64,000 nt of DNA from Marvania coccoides (taxonomy: Eukaryota; Chlorophyta; Trebouxiophyceae; Chlorellales; Chlorellaceae): positions 1,054,001 through 1,118,000 of the forward strand of contig OY978099.1 of assembly GCA_963854735.1 (NCBI GenBank), read 5' to 3'. Positions 18,193 through 28,407 of this stretch are shown piece by piece (positions within the stretch are counted from its first letter, which is position 1; each line of letters starts with the position of its first letter). The notes below the pieces were generated by a model, which had not been told where the DNA came from, ran no database searches, and saw only the letters and a program-made list of their open reading frames with translations. Both the position numbers and the translations under genes were made by a program.

Positions 18193-20360
18193 ATGGGCAT
18201 CCAGTGGGTGGCTGTGGCCGTATTGGCTGTGTTGGCCTCTGCCGCAAGCGTACAAGCGCAGCAGCAGGGCTCTTGCAGAATGGATGAAGCCGCAAGACAC
18301 AATTTCTGCGGTAAGAAGCGCACACAAAGTGTTGATAATAAGCGCGTGTGGCTGATACAACGCCTGCATGTACTCTTGCAGGACTTCCTTTTGAGCTATC
18401 AAATTTCCAGGGCCTCTACGAGTGCAAAAAAGATGTGAAGGTCGGCCGCCCCGCCTCCGTCCAAGAAGCGCAGGCGCTGGTGAAGTTCTTTGACCGCGTG
18501 AAAGGCGTTGGCGTGGGGCACTCCTGGTGGAAGGAACAGGTCGGTTCACGCATTCACTCACTCTTTCAATATTTCCCCATCAAATTTTCTCTCGGCCGCA
18601 AAATTCTTAACAATACCACCCCTAAATGCACGTGATGCAGTTCTGCGCTGGGTCCAACAACCAATCAATCAACCTTGTAATGACCGAGCTCAAGCCCTCT
18701 CTGGATTTGTAAGTCGGCAGCAGAAACCTTTTTTTTGCCGCCGTGCAAACCTGACTTTGCCCTGCTTTGCTCCAGCATCCTGCGCCCAGTCAACCCCTCC
18801 CAGTGGCGCAACAAGACCATCCCTGCAGACTTCCCCATTCAGGTCAACGAGGAGGCGCGCACAGTGACACTAAATGCCGGGATCACTCAGCGTCAATTGC
18901 TCGAGTATTTGGCCGCCTACCGCTTCTGGAAGCAGCCCGCCGGCTGGGTCCTCCCCGCATTCTCCTGGTTCATCGATCAGACCATCGCCGGCGCCATTTC
19001 CACCGGCACCCATGGCTCTTCTCTCAAGTGGGGCTCTCTCTCCTCCCAGCTGCGAGGCATAGAAATTATTCTGGCCGACGGGTCTTTGCAAAACATCACC
19101 CCCGACGAGGACCCCCACCTGTGGAAGGCGCTGGGCGTCAGCGTTGGCCGCCTGGGCGTCATCACCCGAGTCACGCTGCGAATTAAACCCCAGCAGGCTG
19201 TGCGCCGCAAGCTGCAAGAGCTGGAGTTTGATGAGCTCGCCGAGCAGGTGAAGAGCGTGCAGGACGCTTACGTGGCGGCCAAGAACGCTGGTGACGAGAA
19301 CGGCATGAAGCTGGCTGCTGCCCGGCTGGACGAGACGCAGTCGCTGTGGATTGTGCCGCTGCGCCAGGCGTGGAGGACCGACTACGAGTGGCTGGATAAG
19401 GTATATCCGCGTGCTTATTATAACAGAGACTATTTATCCTGTTGAATAATAACGAGCTAAGTTATTCCCCTAAATTTTTCTCCCGGCAGGAGCCCCTGTC
19501 TGTGCTGCTCAACATCGACGCCACCGACCCGCTTGTGCAAGCCATGAACGGACCTACCACCCCCGGGGTCTTCGCTCAGCAGAACAAGCAGCCCGTGCCC
19601 CCCAATAACCGGATCACCACCAACGCCAGGTACGGGGGAAAAGTTTGATAGAGAGAAAAAGCAGCCATTTACTCATCTTCCCCGCTTTCTGACATATTGC
19701 AGGTTCTGGGGTAACTTCTACTCCACGTCCATGCGTCAGTTTGTGACTCCTGGCACTTACGAGAGCTCCCGCTCCTTCATCTCCATGAGCGAGTTTGGCA
19801 ACCAGGCGTCGTCAACCATGCAGCCCTACGACCAGCTGGAGGTGGCGGTACCCTTTGAAAAAATGGGAGACTGCCTCATGGAGGTGGGCGGTGAGATCTA
19901 CGGTCCCAAAAACCTGTGGGAGGGCTTCCGGGCTCCTGCTCTGGTTCGCTTCATTTCCGGGGAGGAGTTCTACCTGTCGCCCACCAACGGCGGCCCTGGC
20001 ATGTATGTTAATATCGAAGACCACGTCACGCGGTCTGCTGGCAAGCCCAACGACAAGTACAACGAGGTTGTGAAGCTTTTCCTAGACCGCTGTGACGCGC
20101 GCCTGCACTGGGGAAAATACGGCTGGCCTGAGTTCCTGCCCTGTTTTGACGGCGCCGCCGCCTACCCTGAGACCTGGTGCGACTTTGGCTGCGCCGTGCA
20201 GCAGCTAGACCCCACCGGCAAGTTTAGGAGCGAAAGCAACGTGTGGCGGTGGAACGCCACCCGCGGCGGGCAGACTGTGGAGTTCTCCAGCTGCTGCACC
20301 CCGCAGGGCTTCGACAAGTCTCAGTGCAAGTGCGCGTCGTCGCCCGCCTGCCAGAAATAA
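18193..20360 (+). CDS. secreted L-gulonolactone oxidase-like FAD enzyme
   Basis: Six exons: 18193-18310, 18382-18539, 18641-18708, 18776-19400, 19490-19629 and 19703-20360 (588 aa). All junctions are GT-AG and keep the frame. A signal peptide (MGIQWVAVAVLAVLASAASVQA) is followed by a VAO-type FAD domain (GVGHSW near residue 87, where the His is the usual site of covalent FAD; AGAISTGTHGSSLKWGSLSSQ). The C-terminal ALO domain carries the aldonolactone oxidase motif HWGK near residue 504. The last ~80 residues are Cys-rich (CDFGCAVQQ, SSCCTPQGF, CKCASSPACQK), which fits an extracellular location. Likely reaction: oxidation of an aldono-1,4-lactone toward ascorbate or an analogue. Plant GulLO proteins have the same secretory start. 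The substrate is not deducible from sequence. Confidence 0.88.
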
Positions 20361-20993
20361 ACTGACAATTTTTTTTGACTTGTTAAGAAATATTGTTTGA
20401 CGGAAGAAGCTAGTTGTTGTCGTTAAAATGTTTGAGCTGCACGGACTCCGCAAATAAGCAGCTTCGTCTTTTCGTTCTGTGCCGTCTATAACGGGAATGT
20501 CGGAGGCTAGAGCCTTCCCATTATACCGTCAGTTACGGGCGCCAATTCTGCCTTGCCATTTCCCATTATTCGACAAATATTCAAGCTAAATTCACAAATT
20601 TAAGATTTACACAATTTTCAGCCTAATCAGGAGCTCGTAGACGAATATTTCTTGAGGGAAGCGGCAGCCTGAGCTGAAACCGACGGCGAAGAGCATTTGT
20701 ATATGCATGCTAACAGCCTGCTTCTTACGGTAGCGCTTTCCGCTTATACGTTGGATTTTTGTATAGAGGTGTAATGATGGAGAGCTCGGCTGAAGTCTTT
20801 GGGTTGTGCTTTCTTCTCGGTCTGTTGACTTTTTTCTTTCGACCTTTCTCGGAGCTGGTGAGGCCACGAGCGTGGAATCATCGGTCATAGCGCAACCCTG
20901 ATCAATGTTTATGATATATCTTTCTTGGGGAAATCTTGCTTCTTGAAGTAAACCCTTAGAGAAGCAACAAGAAGCGCTTAATGCCATAAAAGA
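20361..20993. other. intergenic, unsupported minus-strand frame
   Basis: A 183-codon minus-strand frame (21158-20607) partly overlaps the MYND relic and has no recognisable motif. The part from 20890 downward (MTDDSTLVASPAPRK...) is rich in basic residues and Ser but cannot be tied to any family. Confidence 0.35.
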
Positions 20994-21837
20994 ATGGCCA
21001 GCTGGGTGGCGATGGCCACACTGGCCGTTGTGGCCTCCTCGATTCCTGCTCTTTTCGCCCGGTGCTGGAGGCCAAGCTGAAGCAGCTGTCGCCCTCCCTG
21101 TGGAAAGAAATTCAGCTGGGGGTGTGCGTCCATGAGGGGTTCGTTTTCTCTGCCGCACGCCTGCTATCTGACCGCTGCGCTGGTGGCGGCGGCGCCTGAG
21201 ACCGCGCCCAAGCTGGCGGGAGCGAGCATCAAGCTGTCGCCGCTGCTGCAGCGCATCAAGCAGCTGGCGAGCTCCAGCTGCAGCCCAACCGCCAAAACCC
21301 TAAAGCTGGAGGAGGCCTGCGGCAAGGGAGTGGGCGCGTACGTGCAGCAGATGTGGGCGCGCGACATCGCAAGCGCGCCGACTGAGCTCGCCAGCGTTTC
21401 GAGGAGAACACTCACCGGCTGCTTGCTGACGCAGCTAGCCACAACCTCAACACCACTGCACTCAACCAGGTGCACGTAGCTGCACTGGTGGATCAGCAGC
21501 GGCAGGGGTTTGTGGACGACCGCCTCAGCGTAGCAGCACCCTTTCAGGGGGGTGGAGGGAGAAGAGCGGTGCCGCGGCGTGCGCTGGCTGCGGGAAGCGT
21601 GAGGTGGGCGCCGCGAGGCTGCTGAAGTGCCGCGCGTGCAAAACAGCGCTGTACTGCGATGCCGGCTGCCAGCGGCAGCACTGGGCGCTCTACAAGCCCG
21701 AGTGCAAGAAGGTGGTGGTGGCGGGGGAAAATGATGGACTTAATAGACTGCCGAAGGGGCGGACGACACTCATTAGAGAATGTGCTTTACACGTTGATGG
21801 TTTTCCCTTCATTTTTCTCTTCGAAAATCAAAATTAG
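20994..21837 (+). pseudogene. broken MYND zinc-finger gene
   Basis: Protein-like sequence continues in shifting frames: 21059-21198 (KLKQLSPSLWKEIQLG), about 21190-21392 (SPLLQRIKQLASSS, EEACGKGVGAYVQQMW), 21395-21540 (RFEENTHRLLADAASHNL, VDQQRQGFVDDRLS) and 21541-21837. The last part holds an intact MYND finger: C-x2-C, then C-x2-C, C-x3-C, H and C (CAGCGKRE...LKCRACKTALYCDAGCQRQHW...PEC). MYND fingers bind Pro-rich partners, and the helical part resembles an armadillo-like region. At least two frame changes and one stop interrupt it, with no good splice sites to remove them, so I call it a pseudogene. The 5' frame starting at ATG 20994 looks like a hydrophobic start (MASWVAMATLAVVASS). Multi-exon rescue remains possible. 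Confidence 0.55.
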
Positions 21838-22183
21838 ACCGCGAATGCATCGCCAAAGTTTCTGGACACGATAACGGCACCAGTGAAAAACAGCACCGCC
21901 TTCAGCAGCATCTGCACGAGGGAGGAAGGGAAGAAAGTAAGCATTGAGATGCACCGTAACAAGCCGATTTGTGTATACAAAATGGCGAACTCCGAATGCA
22001 GGAAAGCCCTCAGTTTTCTAGTGCTGTTTTCTGCCGCCGCCGCCCCATTTTTTTATTGGTCCCCAGCCGCCTTCAGCCCCACCCCCAAACCCCAAGGCGC
22101 ACCATGCTCTCTGCCTTGCTCCTCTCGTTTCCAAAGTTGCGCTTCACAGCGTCCTTCACAGTCTCGACAAAAGACTCGGCCAT
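21834..22183 (-). CDS. TOM5: mitochondrial outer-membrane translocase subunit TOM5
   Basis: Two exons, 22183-22103 and 21911-21834, joined in phase 0 (52 aa). The C-terminal exon is one membrane helix with the plant TOM5 pattern, MLLKAVLFFTGAVIVSRNFG followed by DAFAV. In land plants it is MKLLRA-x-GMF-x-G-x3-LMR-x-YGDL-x2-[VI]. The cytosolic N-terminus is short and charged (MAESFVETVKDAVKRNFG). TOM5 is a small tail-anchored subunit of the TOM complex that passes preproteins to TOM40. Length agrees with plant TOM5 (about 54 aa). The stop lies at the end of the convergent MYND relic, so the 3' ends overlap. Confidence 0.75.
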
Positions 22184-22415
22184 TGGGATTCGATTTTTGA
22201 TTGAAATGCAATTTGAAATAAAAGTTGCGGACGCCAAAGGGATATAATTTCTAGCTTTACAACAATACACAAAACTGACACAGCGCCATAGAGCGTTTTG
22301 TTTATGAGTTTTCGGCGGCATTTTTTTCTCTTCAAACGCAAGTTCAGCTGTTTGCCAGCAGGGAAAATAACGTGCGTTATTATATATATAGATAACACTA
22401 TGGCAGCCCATAGGT

Positions 22416-23025
22416 TCATTTCACCTGCCGGCGTCTTAAGCTCACCGCCAGCTGAGCTTCTTTCACCGGCTTCCAACGCAGAACCGGCTCGCAGTCTGCA
22501 TCAAACACCACACACCGCTCCAGCAGCCTCACCGCGGGGAGGTAGTTGCCCCTCTTCAGCTCCATCAGCCCCCAGGCGCAGATGACTTTTGCAGCGGTGG
22601 GATTGAGGGTCAGAGCTCTCTGCAGGACTTCGCGGCACCGCCTCCACCGTTCTTCTGCAGCATTTGTGGCGGCACGTCGTTCCATCTGCGCGTAGCTCAC
22701 CCAGGGCTTCTGCCAGTCGGGGCAAGCCAGGACCACTGCTTCGAACGCCTCTCGCGCGGCCTCGAAGCGCTCCTCGCGCGCCAGCTCCAAAGCTTGAGAA
22801 TACATCACGCCGGCCTATATGGGGAAATGTATATTGATATATTTAACGCACCACTAGCAAATTGGGCAGACCACAACTTCCGGAACTCGATCTTGATCTC
22901 ACCTGTTTGGAGCACTGGCCGTGGCGGTGCCTGCTGGAGAGCTGATTTGGGAGTTGTCGCAAAGGCGTGAAGTTATTCGGCGACGTCCTAGCCGCATTGG
23001 AGCCAGAGAATGGCGCTGGTTGCAT
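22416..23025 (-). CDS. TPR/HAT-repeat protein, probably organellar
   Basis: Two exons, 23025-22903 and 22814-22416 (173 aa), joined in phase 0 (CSKQ-AGVMYSQALELA). Exon 1 is Ser/Arg/Asn/Gln-rich and nearly free of acids, as in a plastid or mitochondrial transit peptide. Exon 2 encodes three helix-turn-helix repeats: QALELAREERFEAAREAFE, then AQMERRA...CREVLQRALTLNP and GLMELKRGNYLPAVRLLER. The Trp/Pro spacing resembles half-a-TPR (HAT) proteins such as HCF107, which bind RNA ends in chloroplasts, but this protein is much shorter. The end KPVKEAQLAVSLRRRQVK is basic. Function unproven. Confidence 0.65.
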
Positions 23026-23134
23026 GTTTGGGAGTTGCACGATCGAGAGAAAATGAAAGGGCAGAAAAATGGGGATTGCAGCACCGTCCCTGCAGTTTTT
23101 AATAATCTTAAAGTGTAAATAATAAATCGAATCG

Positions 23135-23379
23135 TCATAATCCAAGATATCTCCTCCCTCGCTTTGCGAACGAAGGGCACGCGCTGGTCAAGCGCGCCCA
23201 GCGCATTTTTTTTTCAAAATTAATATCAGCTGGCGTAGTAGCCTAATGGAAACCGTACTACCAGCCCCGCCATTTCTATAACGCTTACCGCCGTCCATGC
23301 TATCCACGCACACGTGCCTGCCAATGCTCTCACCATCTAAGCTGATAAAAACCGCTTGAAAAGGCAAAACGGCATGCAT
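23135..23379 (-). CDS. candidate 61-aa two-exon protein
   Basis: Exons 23379-23289 and 23229-23135, joined by a GTAAGC...CGCCAG intron of 59 bp in phase 1. The predicted protein starts MHAVLPFQAVFISLDGESIG, continues RHVCVDSMDG-ADINFEKKMR and ends in a basic stretch (CPSFAKRGRRYLGL). It lies 109 bp upstream of the TPR gene on the same strand. No family recognised; short length and AT-rich surroundings make chance possible. A basic C-terminus would suit a ribosomal or organellar peptide. Confidence 0.28.
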
Positions 23380-23858
23380 AAACAAATTAAAAGTTTCACA
23401 TTTACTTTTTGAGAGCTGATTTGGGGGCTGTGTTAGTGTCAGGACGATTACGTTTGCATCCGGGCGGATACCATACCATGCATTCTAACTCAAAACAAAA
23501 CATCAAAATAAAAATATAAATCAAAATAAATTCAAATATCCTGTGGATAGAGTGGTGAATGTGTGTGTGTGTGGGGGGGGGGGATGCAAGGGAGGTGAAT
23601 ATAAGGTCTAATGAACTTCATGCAGACAGGCTTTGCTTGTACATTTCTTTCTCGTGCCCTTGAGGCTGCACCACAAATGCTGTCCAGCTGGTTAGTAAAT
23701 GAATCTTCTCAAAATCGTGTTCGCTAAATGTCATGTTTGACAGCTCATATTTTTCAGGAGGAGTTGGTTTGGGGGACAGTCTGCAAGAAATTATAAACAA
23801 CGCCCCAGTTAGCAGGTCATTCCTAGAGGCTAACATGGATAAGAAAACAAGCTCTCAC
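23380..23858. other. intergenic with TG/G tract
   Basis: AT-rich, with a short (TG)6 run followed by a G run at about 23561-23583. A 72-codon minus-strand frame (23836-23618) may be 3' UTR of the KH gene: in the phase set by the preceding exon, the protein would stop after about nine codons here. Confidence 0.4.
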
Positions 23859-24070
23859 CTTCTCGCCGTAATCCTGCTTTTCATCGTTCTGCTGACGGAT
23901 GAAGGGCAGCCCAATGAAGTTGTAGTGGTTCTCTTGAACGGGCATGAAGCGTGGGCCGCGCCAGCCCTCAGGGAGCTGTGCAGGAGGGGCGCCGCCGCCG
24001 CTGCCACCTCCCGCGGGAGCTTCAACGCTGGGCAGAGCTTCATAAAGCAGGCGGGTCCCGAAGGGGAAGT
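23859..24070 (-). CDS. probable C-terminal exon of the KH-domain gene
   Basis: A minus-strand exon bounded by TGCAG and AAG-GTGAGA. It reads DFPFGTRLLYEALPSVEAP, a Gly/Pro/Ala linker, then WRGPRFMPVQENHYNFIGLP and FIRQQNDEKQDYGEK, with strong coding character. Joined to the next exon (acceptor at about 23780) it would end TVPQTNSS. It should follow the KH exon ending near 24150, but the available GT donors there (after GGCGA or CCCA) put it one base out of frame. Either the junction uses a site I cannot see, or the KH protein ends at the TAG at 24128 and this exon belongs to another transcript. Confidence 0.5.
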
Positions 24071-24127
24071 CTGCATCCGAGATGATTAAGCAAAACAATG
24101 AAATTTGCATGTAAATGCCTGAAAACT

Positions 24128-26127
24128 CTAGGAGGGGAATGTAAAAAACTCGCCGTTCTGCGCTTCAAACATGGAGTACTGGGAAGCCGGTTTCTGCACC
24201 CGAGTGGAAGCGCCAGTACGGTGTTCAGGGGCCAGCTCAGACGGGTGGGGACTGCTGGGCGGCGGGGGCCTGGCAGCGCTTCCAGAAGGAAAGGAAGCAG
24301 CCGGCGGGGGCGGAGGAGGGTGGTGAATGGGCTGGTAAGCGCAGGCACCGTGGTAGACGCCGGGGTAGAAGTGAGGAGGGGGGTGCTGGCGGCCAGAGCT
24401 GTACACCTCGTTGTGCGGATAGTGCTGCTGCGGGGGGCAGAAACTGCCTCCCATGGAGGGAGGAGGCTGGGCAGCGGGGTAGTAGGCTCCAGTTCCAGCA
24501 GAAACTGGGCCAGCAGGATGGGCGTAGTGGGAGGCGAGCCCATGCTCGACGTGAGGGTGCAGGGGCCCCTGCTGCTGCGGAGCCACGGGAGGGCTAACCT
24601 TGGTCCAGTCCAAAACTTCTTGGGTTGGGACTGACAGCGGGGTGTTGGGCTTCACCGAGTGGCTCTGGACGGCAGCGACAGATCCTGCTTCTGCGGTGGG
24701 GCTGGGGTGGGGGAAGGGCTCGGCCACAGCGTTGAGCGAAGCAGCGATGCCGATGCCGCTTGTGGGGGAAGCATCTACAGCCGCAGATGAAGGGTCCTGG
24801 AAGGGCTCGGCAGCGGCGTTGAGGGCCGCAGAAATGCTGCTAGCAGGAGCAGGAGAAGAAGTGAGGCGCTGCTGCTGTTGGGCCAGCAGCATGGACAGCA
24901 CCTGCTGGCTGGCGATGGGGCCGCGGTCCAGCTTGGAAGGGGAGAAGTGGAGGCCAGATGTGGCAGCAGTGGTGGCGATGGCGTTTTGGATGTTTTCCTT
25001 TTGGTAGGTGGTTGGAGGGCAAGGGGAGAAGGACGAAAAGGCCGTGCGGTGGCTGTGCTGTTCCTTGGGGCTGGGGATGGGGCTGCCGCTGGACTCGGCC
25101 TTGAGGGCTGCGGCGTAGGGAACGGCGGAACGGGGCGGCGGAGAGTAGTAAAACTCGACGCCACGGATGAACTGGACGCGGTCGACGGCTTTGCCGCGGT
25201 ATTTGCCCTCGCACAGCTCCTTGTAGCGCTCGACCGCCTCGTATATGGTGGACAGGGCTGTCACGACAGAGCCGGGGGAGCGGTGGACAGGGCCCTGCGA
25301 AAGGAAAAGGAGGGAAGGAAAATAGAGGTAGTCCACCAGTATTATAATTTTAAAATGTAGTTGGTAGAGAACGAAAAAAAAATGCAGGGAACGGTGATTT
25401 TGCCGTTGGGAAATTTTTGTTACAATTTGGGAGGGGGAACCAGAAAAAAATAGTTAATGTCACCTCTATCATCACCGTGCGCACTCGGCGCTGCTTGCCC
25501 TGCAGCTCAAAGCTCTCACTCCACGAGGAAATCGAGGCGCCACTCTTTGCCGAGACGGCTCGAATGGAGGCACCGGCAGGGCCTGTGACAGTGAGTGGAA
25601 TAAATTAAAATTAGTATAAACGCATACCGTATGAATGGATTAAAAATCGTCGATTATTGATTAAAACTCTGGCCAAGGGATGTGTTATGATAGGTTGTGC
25701 AGTTACGGGAGGACGTTGAAAACTATATATTGCTTACCGATGATGAAGCCAGCGGCGAGGAGGGTCACGCGCAGGCGCACTCCACCCGTGTGGGTCTCGT
25801 CGGCCCCGATGATGCCTTGTTCGTCGTCCTCCACACCTTCTCCTCGCTTCCGCGGCCCTTGAATAACAATTGGAAAAAAACATCAAAACGTGAGGACTGA
25901 CAGGTTTTTTCCTTTTAAAATTCTCTAATAATTTTCTAAAATTAATTCTGGAATTTTTGGAGGCTGTTGGGTGCTTTACCTGAGGGAACTACCCCAGGAG
26001 ACGGCGGCCTACTGTCGAGTAGCTGCAGGTTTTTCTGCAGGCGGTTGGCGGCCTGGTCCGCCTCCCGCTGCGCGGCGCGGATATTAATGGCCATGCAGGC
26101 TTCTTGAATAGACAGCCCGCGCTCCAT
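24128..26127 (-). CDS. KH-domain RNA-binding protein with Pro/Gln-rich tail
   Basis: Four exons: 26127-25980, 25857-25738, 25582-25464 and 25294-24128 (517 aa if it ends at the TAG). The start may lie further upstream, since an in-frame Gln/Pro-rich segment continues through an acceptor at about 26138 to 26380. A variant KH fold begins LRVTLLAAGFIIGPAGASIR, with GPAG in place of the GxxG loop's usual basic residues, then SAKSGASISSWSESFELQGK. It continues RRVRTVMIEG...STIYEAVERYKELCEGKY. A Pro-, Ser-, Ala- and Gln-rich tail follows, including a poly-Pro/His part (YQPIHHPPPPPPAASF). KH domains bind single-stranded RNA. Targets are unknown. Head-to-head with THG1. Confidence 0.75.
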
Positions 26128-26542
26128 GGTTGCCAAATCTGCGCAAGATAGCAACGAGGATACTTTTCAGCTGGCTTTTTTTTGAGTGCGAAACTAGAGG
26201 AGGCGCTGCGTTGCAGCTGGTCATATCGGCACTGCTCACCTATTTCAAGCCCGGAGAGGGAAGAGTGCGGCTGTTTGGCGACTTGCTTGGTGATGGAAGG
26301 AGGGTTGGATGGGTTTGCACCAGCTTGCGCCTGCTGGCTAGAAGGCAGGCCCTTTTGGAAGATAATAATATACTGCAGATATTAAATATAATTTGCGGCC
26401 TTTTAATTTGTGTAATGAGACGGAGGAGGCCGTCTGGACACAGAAAATTAACACTGGTTTCATGCTCGCTGCTGGGCGTGACGAGATCTGGACCCCCAAA
26501 ATCGCGTGTTCTTCTGGAAATCGGCAATCTATTGGCGTTAAA

Positions 26543-27774
26543 ATGGCGAACTCCAGGTTTGAATACGTCAAAGACTTCGAACAGGACGACCGGCTGCTGC
26601 CAGGATGTTGGATCGTGGTCCGCCTTGATGGCAAGGGCTTTACAAAGTAAATGCAGCCAATTTATATTGAATTTTGGATATTATTTGCTGTATTTTTTGT
26701 GAGGATTTCGGCAGCACATTTCTTGAAATCAACATTTTTCAAATCGTTTCCCCCCCCTCCTTTCGCCCATCTCGCAGATTCACATCACTGCACGGCTTCG
26801 AAAAGCCCAGCGACATCAGAGGGCTTGGTCTCATGGACGTCGCTGCAGCGGTAAGCTTTTGGCCACCCTTCGCTGCTCTCCGCCGCCACCTCCACCGCCA
26901 ACCAAGTTATTGCCCTGTTTCCCTTCAAATTTGCAGGCTGTGATGACCGATTTCCCCGACATTCGGGTAGCGTTTGGGGAGAGCGACGAGTACAGTTTCG
27001 TTTTTCACAAATCCACCAAGTTGTATGGCAGGCGTGCGTCCAAGCTGACGTCCCTCGTTACGTCCTCCTTCAGCGGCAACTACGTGCGGCAGTGGGGCGC
27101 ATTCTTCCCGGACACCCCCCTTCAATCCACCCCATTATTTGACGGCAGGGCTGTGTGTTACCCCACCGACCAGACGCTGCGAGATTACTTGTCATGGCGG
27201 CAAGCCGATACCCACATTAATTGCCAGTATAACACTTGTTATTGGGCATTGATGAGGTCGGGGAAGACTCCCACAGGGGCACAAGCGGTGCTGAAGGCAA
27301 GAATTTTGCTAGTTATTATGACTGTTTGCTTGATTTATGGAGGCGTAAGAGCGATTTTTTGCCCTCGATTCATACCTGCTCATTCCCGCCTCTTCCCATT
27401 TCTCATCTATGCTGCAGGGCACTCTGACTGAATTTAAAAACGAGCTGTTGTTTGGCACGTTTGGAATCAACTACAACGACCTTCCACCTCAATTTCGAAA
27501 GGTGAGAAGAAGAATCAACGTCAAAATATTATTGTATCAATTAAATAGGAAGAGGCTAGCGTTGAAATAAACAAATAAACCCAATAGTATTCAAATTATA
27601 TTTCATTGAAATTGCGGGCTGCAGGGAACGACGCTCATTCGCGCGGAGCATCGAGAAATGAAGCGGCGGGATGACGGCAGCGAGAGGGAAAAAGTAACGA
27701 TGAAGCCCACGCCGTTCTACGTAGACATCATCCGGGATCAGTTCTGGAAGGAGCACCCCAAAGTCTTGGGTTAA
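26543..27774 (+). CDS. THG1: tRNA(His) guanylyltransferase
   Basis: Five exons: 26543-26646, 26778-26850, 26937-27296, 27418-27501 and 27625-27774 (256 aa; human 298). THG1 adds the G-1 residue to the 5' end of tRNA-His by 3'-5' polymerisation, which histidyl-tRNA synthetase needs. Seen: start MANSRFEYVKDFEQDD, the metal-binding RLDGKGFTKFT and FGESDEYSFVF (both catalytic Asp present), GRRASKLTSL, YLSWRQADTHINCQYN, GTLTEFKNELLFGTFGINYN and GTTLIR. The conserved HINN reads HINC. Intron 3 (27297-27417) starts with GC (AAG-GCAAGA), required to join AVLK to GTLTEF. The stop is only 44 bp from the convergent dynein light-chain stop. Confidence 0.95.
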
Positions 27775-27818
27775 GCAGCAATGGGAGGTTGGCTTGTACT
27801 GTATTGTACTGTCTTTGC

Positions 27819-28148
27819 TTAGGGGGCGTCGTTGGCTTCGGGCTGGGGGTTCTGCACCACGGTGAGGGACAGGCCTTGCTCCTTGTCGAAGTTGGGGGCT
27901 ATCATGACCTCGCGGCCGTTGCTGCGCAGCCGCAGGAACTGCAGGTCGTCGTCAGGGCCAAGTTCTCTGACAAAGGCGCGGGCTTGGCCGGACAGTCGGG
28001 CCACCAGAGCGCTGTAGCGGGTGGACTCCTCGGGATCCAGCGTGGAGCGGATGGGCACGCCGTCGCCGTTGGATATGAGGACGCCCTCCACGCCTTTTTG
28101 GTCAGACAGGCGCTTGACCATCTCTTCAACTTGAGCGATCTCGACCAT
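27819..28148 (-). CDS. DYNLRB: dynein light chain, Roadblock/LC7 type
   Basis: A single exon of 109 aa, the usual length of Roadblock/LC7 (95-110). Pattern: MVEIAQVEEMVKRLSDQKGV then EGVLISNGDGVPIRSTLD, YSALVARLSGQARAFVREL, DDLQFLRLRSNGREVMIAPN and the C-terminal LTVVQNP. These dimeric proteins bind dynein intermediate chains in cytoplasmic, axonemal and IFT dyneins. The presence of this gene suggests that the alga keeps a dynein motor, possibly for a flagellate stage (inference). Intronless, unlike most neighbours. Shares a 259-bp divergent 5' region with the SAAL1-like gene. Confidence 0.93.
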   Translation of the reverse strand: MVEIAQVEEMVKRLSDQKGVEGVLISNGDGVPIRSTLDPEESTRYSALVARLSGQARAFVRELGPDDDLQFLRLRSNGREVMIAPNFDKEQGLSLTVVQNPQPEANDAP

Positions 28149-28407
28149 CTTGGCGCGGCGGCTGCTTTTTGCTGCTGGTTAAGTGCTAAAAACTTTTATT
28201 TAAATTTTATTGTAGCGAGTTTGCTTGTGTAAGCGAAGAAAAGCGCCAGTCAAAGTTTTTCAAAAAAAATGAAAAAAAAAAATGATTCTGCGTGCTCCAG
28301 GCTGTATTAAAAAAATACTATGCTTAAATTAAGTGCTGCGCGCATTTCGCTGGCCTGCACAAAGTTTTAAAGCTATCGAAATTGAGAAATAAGTTCACAT
28401 CTGAAGA

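Noticed and set aside
23225..23300. tRNA-like stretch (tagcctaatgg resembling an A box)
   Set aside because: No matching B box (GGTTCGAnTCC), and the stems do not pair into a cloverleaf.
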